A stretch of DNA of 64,000 bases from JAGDZR01 sp049115695 (GTDB taxonomy: Bacteria > Bacteroidota > Bacteroidia > Cytophagales > Cyclobacteriaceae), in the NCBI GenBank assembly GCA_049115695.1, contig JAGDZR010000003.1, positions 333,725-397,724 on the forward strand, read 5' to 3'. The notes under the pieces are model-generated. The model was given only the letters and a program-made list of their open reading frames with translations. It was not told the DNA's origin and ran no database searches. Positions 57,447-64,000 of the stretch are shown here, in pieces. Positions within the stretch are counted from its first letter, which is position 1; every line of letters starts with the position of its first letter. Position numbers and translations under genes: made by a program.

Positions 57447-58153
57447 GTCCAACGATTAATGTGTATCCAACCGGCGAGGAAGTAGCCCAGGTATTTGCAA
57501 AATTTCTTGCGGACTTTATCAACAAAGGTCGGTGCAACATCGCTTTATCGGGTGGGTCCACACCGAAACGATTGTTTCAGATCTTAGCGGAGAGCTACAA
57601 CCAATCCATAAACTGGTCAAATGTTCATTTCTATTGGGGAGATGAACGGTGCGTACCCCCTGGTGATTCGGAAAGCAATTATTTAATGACAAGTAAAAAT
57701 CTCTTTGATCATATCTCAATACCAAGTGAAAATATACATCGGGTACTTGGCGAAAATGATCCGGCTGGAGAAGCCATTAGATATGGTCAGGAAATTGAAA
57801 AAAACCTCAGGCATCAAAATGGTATTCCGCAGTTTGATTTGATTATACTGGGCATGGGAGATGATGGACACACAGCCTCAATATTTCCACATGAAATGAG
57901 ACTCTTGACAGATCCAAATACATGCGTTACGGCAACTCACCCAACAAGTGGACAAATTAGAGTTTCATTAAGTGGTTCAGTAATTAACAATGCTTCCACT
58001 GTTGTATTTTTAGTCACAGGAGAAAAAAAGAAAGAAAAGGTTGACACCATACTAAATGATCAACATGATGCCGAAATATATCCGGCTTTCTACATTCGAC
58101 CGAATCAGGGTAAACTGATCTGGATGCTTGATCAAACCGCAAAGCCAATTTAG
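57443..58153 (+). CDS. pgl: 6-phosphogluconolactonase
   Basis: 236 residues of the DevB/SOL type, homologous to glucosamine-6-phosphate deaminases. Hydrolyses 6-phosphogluconolactone made by zwf. Diagnostic motifs are NIALSGGSTPKRLFQ, VHFYWGDERCVPPGDSESNY and DLIILGMGDDGHTASIFP. The length matches the family. It overlaps zwf by four bases and its stop is immediately followed by the gntK start, so all three genes are translationally coupled. Confidence 0.96.
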   Translation: MSPTINVYPTGEEVAQVFAKFLADFINKGRCNIALSGGSTPKRLFQILAESYNQSINWSNVHFYWGDERCVPPGDSESNYLMTSKNLFDHISIPSENIHRVLGENDPAGEAIRYGQEIEKNLRHQNGIPQFDLIILGMGDDGHTASIFPHEMRLLTDPNTCVTATHPTSGQIRVSLSGSVINNASTVVFLVTGEKKKEKVDTILNDQHDAEIYPAFYIRPNQGKLIWMLDQTAKPI

Positions 58154-58642
58154 ATGTCAAAAGTATTCATTGTGATGGGTGTCACTTGCTCGGGGAAGAG
58201 TACGATTGGAAATTTATTGGCAGCTTCACGCGGTTGCTCATTTTATGATGGTGATGATTTTCATCCCACTGAGAATGTTGCCAAAATGAGTCAGGGAATA
58301 CCTTTGAATGACACAGATCGAGTTCCCTGGCTTGAAAGCTTAGCTCAACTGGCTAAAGACAATCTTGAATCAGGTGGCGTTATTGCGTGCTCAGCTTTGA
58401 AATCAGCTTATAGAAATATTTTGAGTGTTTCTGAGGATGTAATATTCGTTTACCTTGAAGCATCTAAAGAACTTATCAAGGAAAGGATTAAAGCCAGAAA
58501 AGAGCATTTCATGCCTGAGGCGCTGGTAGATTCTCAATTTGATGCACTGGAAGTGCCAAAGGACTGTTTGACCATATCCGTCACCAACAGCCCATCTGAT
58601 ATCGTCCAATTCATCAATAACAATTATCCGAACGCAACCTAG
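58154..58642 (+). CDS. gntK: Gluconokinase
   Basis: 162 residues, GntK type with a P-loop GVTCSGKSTIGNLLA at about 8-22 and the hallmark FYDGDDFHPTENVAKMSQGIPLNDTDRVPWL, followed by IACSALKSAYR and ARKEHFMPEALVDSQFDALEVP. It phosphorylates gluconate with ATP to 6-phosphogluconate, a side entrance to the pathway encoded around it. Start codon directly after the pgl stop. Its end overlaps the convergent small gene by four bases. Confidence 0.95.
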   Translation: MSKVFIVMGVTCSGKSTIGNLLAASRGCSFYDGDDFHPTENVAKMSQGIPLNDTDRVPWLESLAQLAKDNLESGGVIACSALKSAYRNILSVSEDVIFVYLEASKELIKERIKARKEHFMPEALVDSQFDALEVPKDCLTISVTNSPSDIVQFINNNYPNAT

Positions 58643-58863
58643 ACAAACACCAATTCATTAATGCGCATTTTTTTGGTAATGTGCTCAGGTTCTTCTGTTA
58701 CTTCTATCGTTTCAAAGTCTGGCAATAAGTACATACTTTCATGGTAAAAATTGACCAGTTCCATTATTTTATTGTAGTCCGAAGCAGTTATTGAGTACTG
58801 ATGGCAATCAAATCGGTTCATGACCAAAAACTGTTTACTATGTCCAAATTGAAGGGGAGTCAT
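58639..58863 (-). CDS. Small hypothetical protein
   Basis: 74 residues, unknown family. It overlaps the gntK stop by four bases and lies outside any other gene, with a normal ATG start preceded on the minus strand by an A-rich stretch. Composition (MTPLQFGHSKQFLVMNRFDCH, then a mixed hydrophilic region ending EEPEHITKKMRINELVFV) looks like a small soluble protein and not random translation. No signal peptide or membrane span. Its reality rests on length, position and composition only. Confidence 0.55.
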   Translation of the reverse strand: MTPLQFGHSKQFLVMNRFDCHQYSITASDYNKIMELVNFYHESMYLLPDFETIEVTEEPEHITKKMRINELVFV

Positions 58864-59003
58864 AGCGATTTTTTGTTAGCGGATATTCTTGAAAAATATA
58901 CTAAAAGTTTCGGTTAAAAACACTGACTTTCTTCAGGAACAACAGCTCAAAATAGATTCGTTTTATCGAAACACGTTACCTTGCAGTCAAATTGATTTTC
59001 AAA

Positions 59004-59441
59004 ATGAAAAAAGCAGAAATACATACGAAAAAGGGAGTGATGAAGATCGAGTTTTACGAGAATGACGCTCCTAACACTGTTAAGAATTTTATTGACCTAT
59101 CTGAAAAAGGATATTATGACGGGCTGACCTTTCATAGGGTTATTCCTGATTTTGTAATTCAAGGAGGATGCCCTGATGGAACTGGTGCCGGTGGTCCTGG
59201 CTACAACATTGATTGTGAACTGGATGGCGACAATCAATTTCATGACAAAGGTGTTTTGTCTATGGCACACGCTGGTCGAAATACAGGAGGGTCACAATTC
59301 TTTATTTGTCATAGCAGAAATAATACTGCTCATCTTGATCGCAATCACACTTGCTTTGGCAAGGTTGTAGAAGGAGTCGATGTAATTGATCAAATCAGTC
59401 AAGGTGATGTTATGGACAAAGTGGTAATTACAGAAGAATAA
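59004..59441 (+). CDS. Peptidylprolyl isomerase, cyclophilin type
   Basis: 145 residues from ATG 59004; the frame is open to a TTG at 58992. Single-domain cytoplasmic cyclophilin that catalyses cis-trans isomerisation of prolyl bonds. Motifs: MKIEFYENDAPNTVKNFIDLSEKGYYDGLTFHRVIPDFVIQGG (Phe-His-Arg active-site block; read in pieces), GVLSMAHAGRNTGGSQFFICH and HLDRNHTCFGKV. It lacks the Trp usual before the last block, as in many bacterial members. TACCTTG at 58977-58983 resembles a Bacteroidota -7 element. A strong terminator follows. Confidence 0.95.
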   Translation: MKKAEIHTKKGVMKIEFYENDAPNTVKNFIDLSEKGYYDGLTFHRVIPDFVIQGGCPDGTGAGGPGYNIDCELDGDNQFHDKGVLSMAHAGRNTGGSQFFICHSRNNTAHLDRNHTCFGKVVEGVDVIDQISQGDVMDKVVITEE

Positions 59442-59461
59442 TATAGCATTAATAGGATTAG

Positions 59462-59497
59462 ATGGCCATTTCAATGTATTTTGGAATGACCATTTTT
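59462..59497 (+). terminator. Rho-independent terminator after cyclophilin
   Basis: A 12-bp stem (59462-59473 with 59482-59493) with one C-A mismatch and one G-U pair, an 8-base loop, then TTTTATTTT. It lies 20 bp after the cyclophilin stop and ends about 10 bp before the next start at 59511, so that gene's transcript must begin within or beyond the hairpin, or depend on read-through. Confidence 0.85.
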
Positions 59498-59510
59498 ATT
59501 TTACCACCTC

Positions 59511-60299
59511 ATGAAATCCGTATTCAAGTCATTCTTGTTTTTCATTCTGGCTGTGGTCCTAATTAATAAGGTTTCGTCTTTCCTCGATAAAGTTGATTTC
59601 TCCGCTCCACTCTGTATCGATGAGGTTTCTGTTGACTCATTACAACTTGACCATAATTACACAAGAGCTTGGTCCGATGCATATGAAAAATATTGCATGG
59701 ATTATTATGCCAGCAACGCCCTTTACCTGGAAAGCAAAGCTGACCGTGAACGAATAACTTTTCCCAAAGATTACTACACTTTTGCTCAATATTGGGGAGA
59801 CCTATACAGACAACTCATTGAGAACAATGAACAACGGCTGGATTACATTGCCGATTCTCTTGTCGTTCAAGCTGCAATTGAAGGCATTACAGGTAGACGA
59901 TTTGCTGAAATGATCGTGACTTTTGTTCAGGACATACCTTATAGCTATGTTCAAACGGAACCTTGCGAAGAAAGCGAGACAAATGGGAAACCGTGTCTCG
60001 ATGGAATTGAATACGGGATTATTTCACCCATTGAATTCTTACACACGCTTTATGGTGATTGCGATACCAGATCAGTATTGCTGTATTGCTTATTAAACAG
60101 ATTTGGATTTGAAACGCTCGTTGTAGTCAGTAAAGAGTATAAACATGCCATGATTGCTGTGAATATTCCCTCTGCAGGGGATTTCCTGATACATGAATCC
60201 AAGAAATACTATTTTTGGGAAACAACACATACCGGCTGGCCTATAGGCATGTTGCCTCCAGATGTGAATGAGGTTGATTATTGGGAAATAGCGATATGA
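59511..60299 (+). CDS. Transglutaminase-like cysteine protein
   Basis: 262 residues. N-terminal signal or anchor (about 5-22), so exported or membrane-tethered. The C-terminal half has the transglutaminase-like triad pattern: Cys184 in YGDCDTRSVLLYCLL, His212 in YKHAMIAVNI, and an acidic residue in YYFWETTHTGWPIG. Transglutaminase-like folds in bacteria are usually proteases or peptide-bond remodelers rather than cross-linkers. The N-terminal half is helical and unplaced. It overlaps the DUF350 gene by four bases, so the two probably work as a pair at the membrane. Confidence 0.8.
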   Translation: MKSVFKSFLFFILAVVLINKVSSFLDKVDFSAPLCIDEVSVDSLQLDHNYTRAWSDAYEKYCMDYYASNALYLESKADRERITFPKDYYTFAQYWGDLYRQLIENNEQRLDYIADSLVVQAAIEGITGRRFAEMIVTFVQDIPYSYVQTEPCEESETNGKPCLDGIEYGIISPIEFLHTLYGDCDTRSVLLYCLLNRFGFETLVVVSKEYKHAMIAVNIPSAGDFLIHESKKYYFWETTHTGWPIGMLPPDVNEVDYWEIAI

Positions 60300-60808
60300 A
60301 CTATAGAATTGCACTCCTTGGGTTATTAGAAATAGTATCAGCTCTTAGTATTGGTGTTGTTATTCTGGCAATTACCTATATGATCGTAAAGCGCGTAGGT
60401 CGTAAATATTATGATATTGAACACGGCAATACCGCCTACAGTATTTTTACAGCCAGCATCATGTTCTCTGTAGGTTATATGGTTAGCAGTGTTATCCAGC
60501 CATTGATTTCCTCCTATAGGTTGATGAGCACATCCAATGAAAATTTAACATTAGCCTGGAAATACATTTCACAAGGATTCATTTATATCGGTATCGCTTA
60601 CATCTCCAGTCTTCTGATTGGGCTGATTAGCACCGCACTTTATGCGCGAATAACCCCAATTGATGAATTTGAGGAAATCAAAAACAACAATGTGGGTGTG
60701 GCAATTGTAGTAAGCAGTATCATCATTACCTTAACGTTAATGAGTAAAAGCGGCGTGACACTCTTGATTGAATCCATTATTCCATATCCGGAATTAGGCC
60801 CCAGGTGA
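60296..60808 (+). CDS. DUF350-like membrane protein
   Basis: 170 residues from ATG 60296 (ATGA overlap with the preceding stop). The open frame extends to 60281, but that start lacks the coupling. Four or five membrane spans in two related halves: AYSIFTASIMFSVGYMVSSVI in the first and NNNVGVAIVVSSIIITLTLM in the second match the DUF350/YjfL pattern of glycine- and small-residue-rich helices followed by a conserved Asn-x-AxAI. The function of the family is unknown. Coupled to a transglutaminase-like protein. Confidence 0.75.
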   Translation: MNYRIALLGLLEIVSALSIGVVILAITYMIVKRVGRKYYDIEHGNTAYSIFTASIMFSVGYMVSSVIQPLISSYRLMSTSNENLTLAWKYISQGFIYIGIAYISSLLIGLISTALYARITPIDEFEEIKNNNVGVAIVVSSIIITLTLMSKSGVTLLIESIIPYPELGPR

Positions 60809-60863
60809 TATTTAGAATAGAATCAAATCACAATAAGAAAGTCCGCATATCACTCTAGGAATG

Positions 60864-60936
60864 GTCATGTTGACCAAAAGAGATAGATCATTCCATCATA
60901 AGAGCAAGTCATGTCGACGAAAGGAGACATCTATTC
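60864..60936. repeat. Two diverged copies of a ~30-bp interspersed repeat
   Basis: Copy A at 60864-60893 and copy B at 60908-60936, 44 bp apart, share GTCATGT-GAC-AAA-GAGA and ATTC blocks. Copy A also lies inside a 6-bp stem GGAATG / CATTCC (60858-60894). They fill most of the 143-bp convergent gap, which has no gene. They resemble the short noncoding interspersed repeats scattered through Bacteroidota genomes. Confidence 0.6.
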
Positions 60937-60951
60937 AACATTCTAAAATAT

Positions 60952-62256
60952 CTATCCTTTCCTCACCCATTTCTTGGGTAATTGCTTTAGTAATGCTCTT
61001 CTAAACAAATGATAATCAACCGTTATGGTGTGGCGTGGTGTTTTCACCTGTTTGTAATGCGGATTTTTCACTTCCTTTTCCACCAAAACCTTGATATTTT
61101 CAGGCCGTTCCCATTTGCCTACTAGTTGTCGGGCAATGATCTTGGACTGGAGCTCTGCCCCTGGCCATATACACCCAAGCGGCTGAAAAAGCCCAACAAA
61201 GAATACATCCGAAAACTCAGGATGCATCATTTTCAAATAGAGCGGCACTTCTCCTTCTGAGTAGTCAATAAGGTTTTTATCCAGAAACGGATGAGTAATT
61301 TTATATCCTGTACATGCAATGACTACATCAAATTCTTCTGCACTCCCATCATCAAAATGTATCGTTTTACCCTCAAACCTTTCTATATCGACTTTGGGAT
61401 GAACTTTTCCATGTCTTATTTTATATAATAATTCATCATTGGTTGTCGGGTGAACAGCGCCAAAAGGAAGATCCGGTTTTTGGAGTCCATATTTTTCATT
61501 TGACCCCAACATAATTTTAAGTAGTATTTCACTCAGCTTGTTACGCAATCCTATGGGCAGCCACTTCATCCCACTGCCGACAACATCAGTTGGTTTCCCA
61601 AAGAAAAACTTTGGAATAATCCGATACCCCCTCCTCATGCTGATCGCTGTACGATTACTGACCCTACTGGTCTCAACAGCCACGTCACAGGCAGAGTTTC
61701 CACCACCAATTACAAGAATCCGCTTGTTCCTGAAGGGTTCAGCTTTTTTGAACTCGTGAGAATGAATGAACTCACCAGAAAATTCACCCGGATATTTAGG
61801 TATTCTGGGGTTCCAATGATGTCCATTACAAACTACGAGATCCGTAAATTCTTCCTGCCACCTGGCTCCTTCGGCTTCTAGTTCAACTAACCATTTATTC
61901 TGACTCTCCCTATGAGCGTATAGCACTTTGGTACTAAAAGCAATGTGCTCTTCCAATCGAAAGCGCTTGGCATATGCTTGAAAATATGCAGCAAGTTGCT
62001 CATGGGATGGGTAATCAGGTATTGTAGGATCGAATTCATCAAAAGGATAATCTGCATACTGCGATAAAGACCTGGAACTAATAATGTGCGTAGTTTCAAA
62101 AACACTGGAATGACTTTCCTCTTCGGAATAAAGCCAGTTTCCTCCTACCCGATCATTGACATCAAAGCATTGTACATCCAATCCTTCATCCAAAAGATTT
62201 TTCAACGCGGTAATTCCCGATGGCCCGGCCCCAATAACACAAATTCTTCTTTGCAT
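60952..62256 (-). CDS. FMO-type flavin monooxygenase
   Basis: 434 residues, cytoplasmic or peripheral. FAD motif GAGPSGITALK (about 8-18); the FMO/BVMO-identifying motif FxGxxxHxxxF is met exactly by FSGEFIHSHEF; NADPH motif GGGNSACDVAVE (about 175-186); and the ATG-like ACTGYKITHPFL segment (about 316-327). Flavin-dependent monooxygenases of this class oxidise N- or S-containing compounds such as trimethylamine, or do Baeyer-Villiger chemistry; the substrate cannot be told here. It starts 11 bp after the stop of the DUF6495-like gene on the same strand. Confidence 0.92.
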   Translation of the reverse strand: MQRRICVIGAGPSGITALKNLLDEGLDVQCFDVNDRVGGNWLYSEEESHSSVFETTHIISSRSLSQYADYPFDEFDPTIPDYPSHEQLAAYFQAYAKRFRLEEHIAFSTKVLYAHRESQNKWLVELEAEGARWQEEFTDLVVCNGHHWNPRIPKYPGEFSGEFIHSHEFKKAEPFRNKRILVIGGGNSACDVAVETSRVSNRTAISMRRGYRIIPKFFFGKPTDVVGSGMKWLPIGLRNKLSEILLKIMLGSNEKYGLQKPDLPFGAVHPTTNDELLYKIRHGKVHPKVDIERFEGKTIHFDDGSAEEFDVVIACTGYKITHPFLDKNLIDYSEGEVPLYLKMMHPEFSDVFFVGLFQPLGCIWPGAELQSKIIARQLVGKWERPENIKVLVEKEVKNPHYKQVKTPRHTITVDYHLFRRALLKQLPKKWVRKG

Positions 62257-62267
62257 GAATAGTTAAC

Positions 62268-62735
62268 TCAAAGTCCTAATGATAACGTTTTAAACATAGT
62301 GCCATCTGAAATATTACACCCCTTACTTAACATTTCAAATAGCTCCACTTCTCGCGTTTTAGTATACACTTTATTTTGAGTGAATATTTTAATGCCCTTC
62401 TGCTTCTTAGCCAATGCTTCACTAATCTGATCTCGTTGAGTAAAGTCAATCACAACATCAGCGTCTTTTTCTAAGCCAACTAGCACCATCTTGTCTTCCA
62501 GGCATTGAAAACAATAAAGGAAACCAGAAGTGATCATGTCGATGAATTTTATTTTACGTAGTACTCCCTCCATGACAACATCGCTGAATGCATCTACGAT
62601 TTGTTCAGCTTTATCAGGCGCTTGTTCCTTGAGATTTACCCATTCATCAGCTGTAATTCCATTGACCACTAAAAAATCAACAAACTCCTTCTCCAACTCA
62701 TGGAGTTCATCTGTCGTTAATCTTCGATACTTCAT
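62268..62735 (-). CDS. DUF6495-like protein
   Basis: 155 residues. The opening MKYRRLTTDELHELEKEFVDFLVVNGI followed by ADEWVNLKEQAPDKAEQIVDAFSDVV resembles the DUF6495 family as I recall it, found across Bacteroidota and of unknown function. Soluble, mostly alpha/beta, with a central VLVGLEKDADVVIDF strand-like part. No catalytic motif is evident. It is divergent from the DUF5615 gene with a 37-bp gap and is followed by the monooxygenase gene. The family name is from memory and should be confirmed. Confidence 0.7.
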   Translation of the reverse strand: MKYRRLTTDELHELEKEFVDFLVVNGITADEWVNLKEQAPDKAEQIVDAFSDVVMEGVLRKIKFIDMITSGFLYCFQCLEDKMVLVGLEKDADVVIDFTQRDQISEALAKKQKGIKIFTQNKVYTKTREVELFEMLSKGCNISDGTMFKTLSLGL

Positions 62736-62772
62736 GTTCGATCATCTTAAATTGCGAATCTAGCAAAAGAGA

Positions 62773-63129
62773 ATGAAGTTCCTCATAGACGAAAACCTAC
62801 CCCCAGAAATTCCACGACTTTTCCTTGAACGGGGATATTATGCAGTTCATATAAATGATCTCAAAACGTCATCCATTACTAAAATATCGGATGATCGCAT
62901 CAGACATTTCTCATTGTTCAAAAACTACGTCGTAGTTACCAAGGATGATGACTTTGTCAAAAGCTATGTCAGTCGAAGAGTCCCAGAGAAGGTTGTGTTC
63001 ATTTACCACTCTGGAATTAAAAAGGAGCTTATTGAAATAGTACACAAGCATCTGGATAAGGCTATTGAGTTAATAAGGGCTTCAGATTTTGTGGAATTAA
63101 ATGAACAAGGTGCACGTGTAGTTTGGTAG
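62773..63129 (+). CDS. DUF5615 PIN-like protein
   Basis: 118 residues. Small PIN-like fold of the DUF5615 (Mut7-C-like) type: FLIDENLPPE at the N-terminus (Asp6, Glu7), a central TKISDDRIRHF (Asp40/Asp41) and VVTKDDDF (Asp58-Asp60), which together form a plausible metal site. Such proteins are usually the RNase-like partner of a DUF433 antitoxin encoded immediately upstream. No DUF433-like gene is present here; only the divergent DUF6495-like gene is adjacent. It may therefore be an orphan or have a non-standard partner. Confidence 0.85.
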   Translation: MKFLIDENLPPEIPRLFLERGYYAVHINDLKTSSITKISDDRIRHFSLFKNYVVVTKDDDFVKSYVSRRVPEKVVFIYHSGIKKELIEIVHKHLDKAIELIRASDFVELNEQGARVVW

Positions 63130-63156
63130 TGTATAATATTATAAAATATGAGCTGA

Positions 63157-63169
63157 GTCGACATGACTT
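63157..63169. repeat. Inverted 13-bp copy matching the repeat at 60906
   Basis: GTCGACATGACTT is the exact reverse complement of AAGTCATGTCGAC at 60906-60918. The two lie in opposite orientation on either side of the monooxygenase/DUF6495/DUF5615 block. Only the 13-bp core is shared, so the relation may be chance. Confidence 0.4.
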
Positions 63170-63190
63170 ACTGCATCACAACGGCTATAG

Positions 63191-64000
63191 CTAATCTGCT
63201 TCATGCATCATTTCTTGATTTATGACAGACCTGTTAACAGGGATTTCTATAAAAAAGGTAGTGCCTTTATCATGATTGGAATCAAAATACAGTCTACCGG
63301 AATGATCGTCAATAATTCCTTTGGCAATAGACAATCCCAATCCAGTCCCTAAACCCACCTCCTGTGTTGTGAAAAATGGGTCAAAAACTTTAGAATGTAT
63401 TTCCTCCGATATTCCTTTTCCTGTATCACTAATCGTGATTTGTACCCAGTCGTCGTTCATCAGTTTCATGCCAATATCAATGCTGCCTTTATCCTCAATA
63501 GCCTGAATGGCGTTGGATAATAAATTTACAAATACCTGATTAATTTTACTCAGTGAACACTCCACAGACGGAATCTCGCTATAGTGCTTGCTAATTCTAA
63601 TTCTACCTCCATGCTTGCCTTTAAGCAAAACAAGCGTCGCTTCAATGCTTTTTGTGAGATCAGCATGGATATAATGATCTTCATCCACCCTAGAAAAAAG
63701 CCTGAGCCCTTTGACGATTTCTGCAGTTCGTTCAGCGCCATACCTGATTGATGAAATGAGTTGATTCACCTCTTCCCTGGCTTCATTGTACAATTCTGCC
63801 AACCCTGTATTCTCTTCATCCTGCAAAAACTCAATTAACTCTTCTCGAGCGAATTGCTTTTTTCTTGAAATCGTTTGCTTGAGCTTATGCAACAAATTCA
63901 CCTTCTCAGCACTATAAGCTTCAATTTCTACCAGGTTTTCTTGCAACCCATTGATGCTACCCAGAATGAAATTAACAGGATTGTTGATCTCATGCGCAAT
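63191..64000 (-). CDS. Sensor histidine kinase, 3' part (5' end outside window)
   Basis: 270 residues of the C-terminal kinase core; the frame stays open to the right edge. It includes the H box IAHEINNPVNFILG with the phosphoacceptor His, then a HisKA-type dimerisation helix (about 90 residues of helical sequence with an ERTAEIVKGLRLFSR segment), the N box FVNLLSNAIQAIED, the G1 box DTGKGI, the F box VFDPFFTT and the G2 box GLGTGLGLSIAKGII. The HEINNP type H box is typical of NtrB-like kinases. No receiver or HTH follows. The sensor part and the partner regulator must lie right of the window. Confidence 0.93.
   Translation of the reverse strand: MAHEINNPVNFILGSINGLQENLVEIEAYSAEKVNLLHKLKQTISRKKQFAREELIEFLQDEENTGLAELYNEAREEVNQLISSIRYGAERTAEIVKGLRLFSRVDEDHYIHADLTKSIEATLVLLKGKHGGRIRISKHYSEIPSVECSLSKINQVFVNLLSNAIQAIEDKGSIDIGMKLMNDDWVQITISDTGKGISEEIHSKVFDPFFTTQEVGLGTGLGLSIAKGIIDDHSGRLYFDSNHDKGTTFFIEIPVNRSVINQEMMHEAD

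Overview
The window looks like chromosomal DNA of a marine-type Bacteroidota, most likely order Cytophagales. The evidence is moderate-to-low GC, A-rich weak ribosome binding sites, two hybrid two-component regulators of the Reg_prop/Y_Y_Y type, type IX secretion (T9SS) C-terminal sorting domains, an STN-type TonB-dependent receptor with a DUF4249 lipoprotein, and families largely confined to this phylum (GSCFA, a DUF6495-like protein). I found no rRNA, tRNA, CRISPR array, transposase or prophage. The phage-like tail-collar genes stand without any other phage gene.

Layout. 1-8 kb: 3' part of citrate synthase with its terminator, then a tightly packed run of a GSCFA protein, a DUF255 thioredoxin-like lipoprotein, PriA, a lipoprotein and an outer-membrane-like protein. 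8-30.5 kb: the most distinctive region. Two paralogous 1326-residue hybrid sensor/AraC regulators point left. To their right, pointing right, lie two paralogous tail-collar proteins, a 2773-residue LamG-type surface protein and a 1178-residue cadherin-repeat protein; both giants end in T9SS sorting domains. Each tail-collar gene is preceded by the same arrangement: two 20-bp direct repeats, exactly 26 bp, a dyad, then the start codon. This suggests a dedicated regulator-operator-target circuit for a surface structure. 30.5-43.7 kb: flotillin-like FloA, a membrane gluzincin metallopeptidase beside an ABC transporter pair, a four-gene TonB receptor operon (small secreted protein, TBDR, DUF4249 lipoprotein, MG2-like protein) and a ModF-like double ATPase.

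43.7-51 kb: a ThuA-like protein and a divergent gamma-glutamyltransferase family protein, then a leftward operon of DUF4956 membrane protein, HlyD-type adaptor, TolC-like protein, an ArgE-like deacetylase and DoxX. 51-53.5 kb: DUF2461, a duplicated-domain secreted protein and a zinc-ribbon membrane protein. 53.6-58.7 kb: a compact oxidative pentose phosphate cluster (polyphosphate glucokinase, gnd, zwf, pgl, gntK) feeding glucose and gluconate into 6-phosphogluconate and NADPH production. 58.6-64 kb: a small unknown gene, cyclophilin, a transglutaminase-like/DUF350 pair, an interspersed repeat, an FMO-type monooxygenase with a DUF6495-like protein, a DUF5615 PIN-like protein and the 3' part of a histidine kinase.

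Coding density is very high and no gene-free stretch exceeds 300 bases. Several starts were moved from the longest reading frame to an internal ATG on the basis of signal peptides, paralog length, or hairpins lying over the extension. Functions are inferred from motifs read by eye; no database search was possible.
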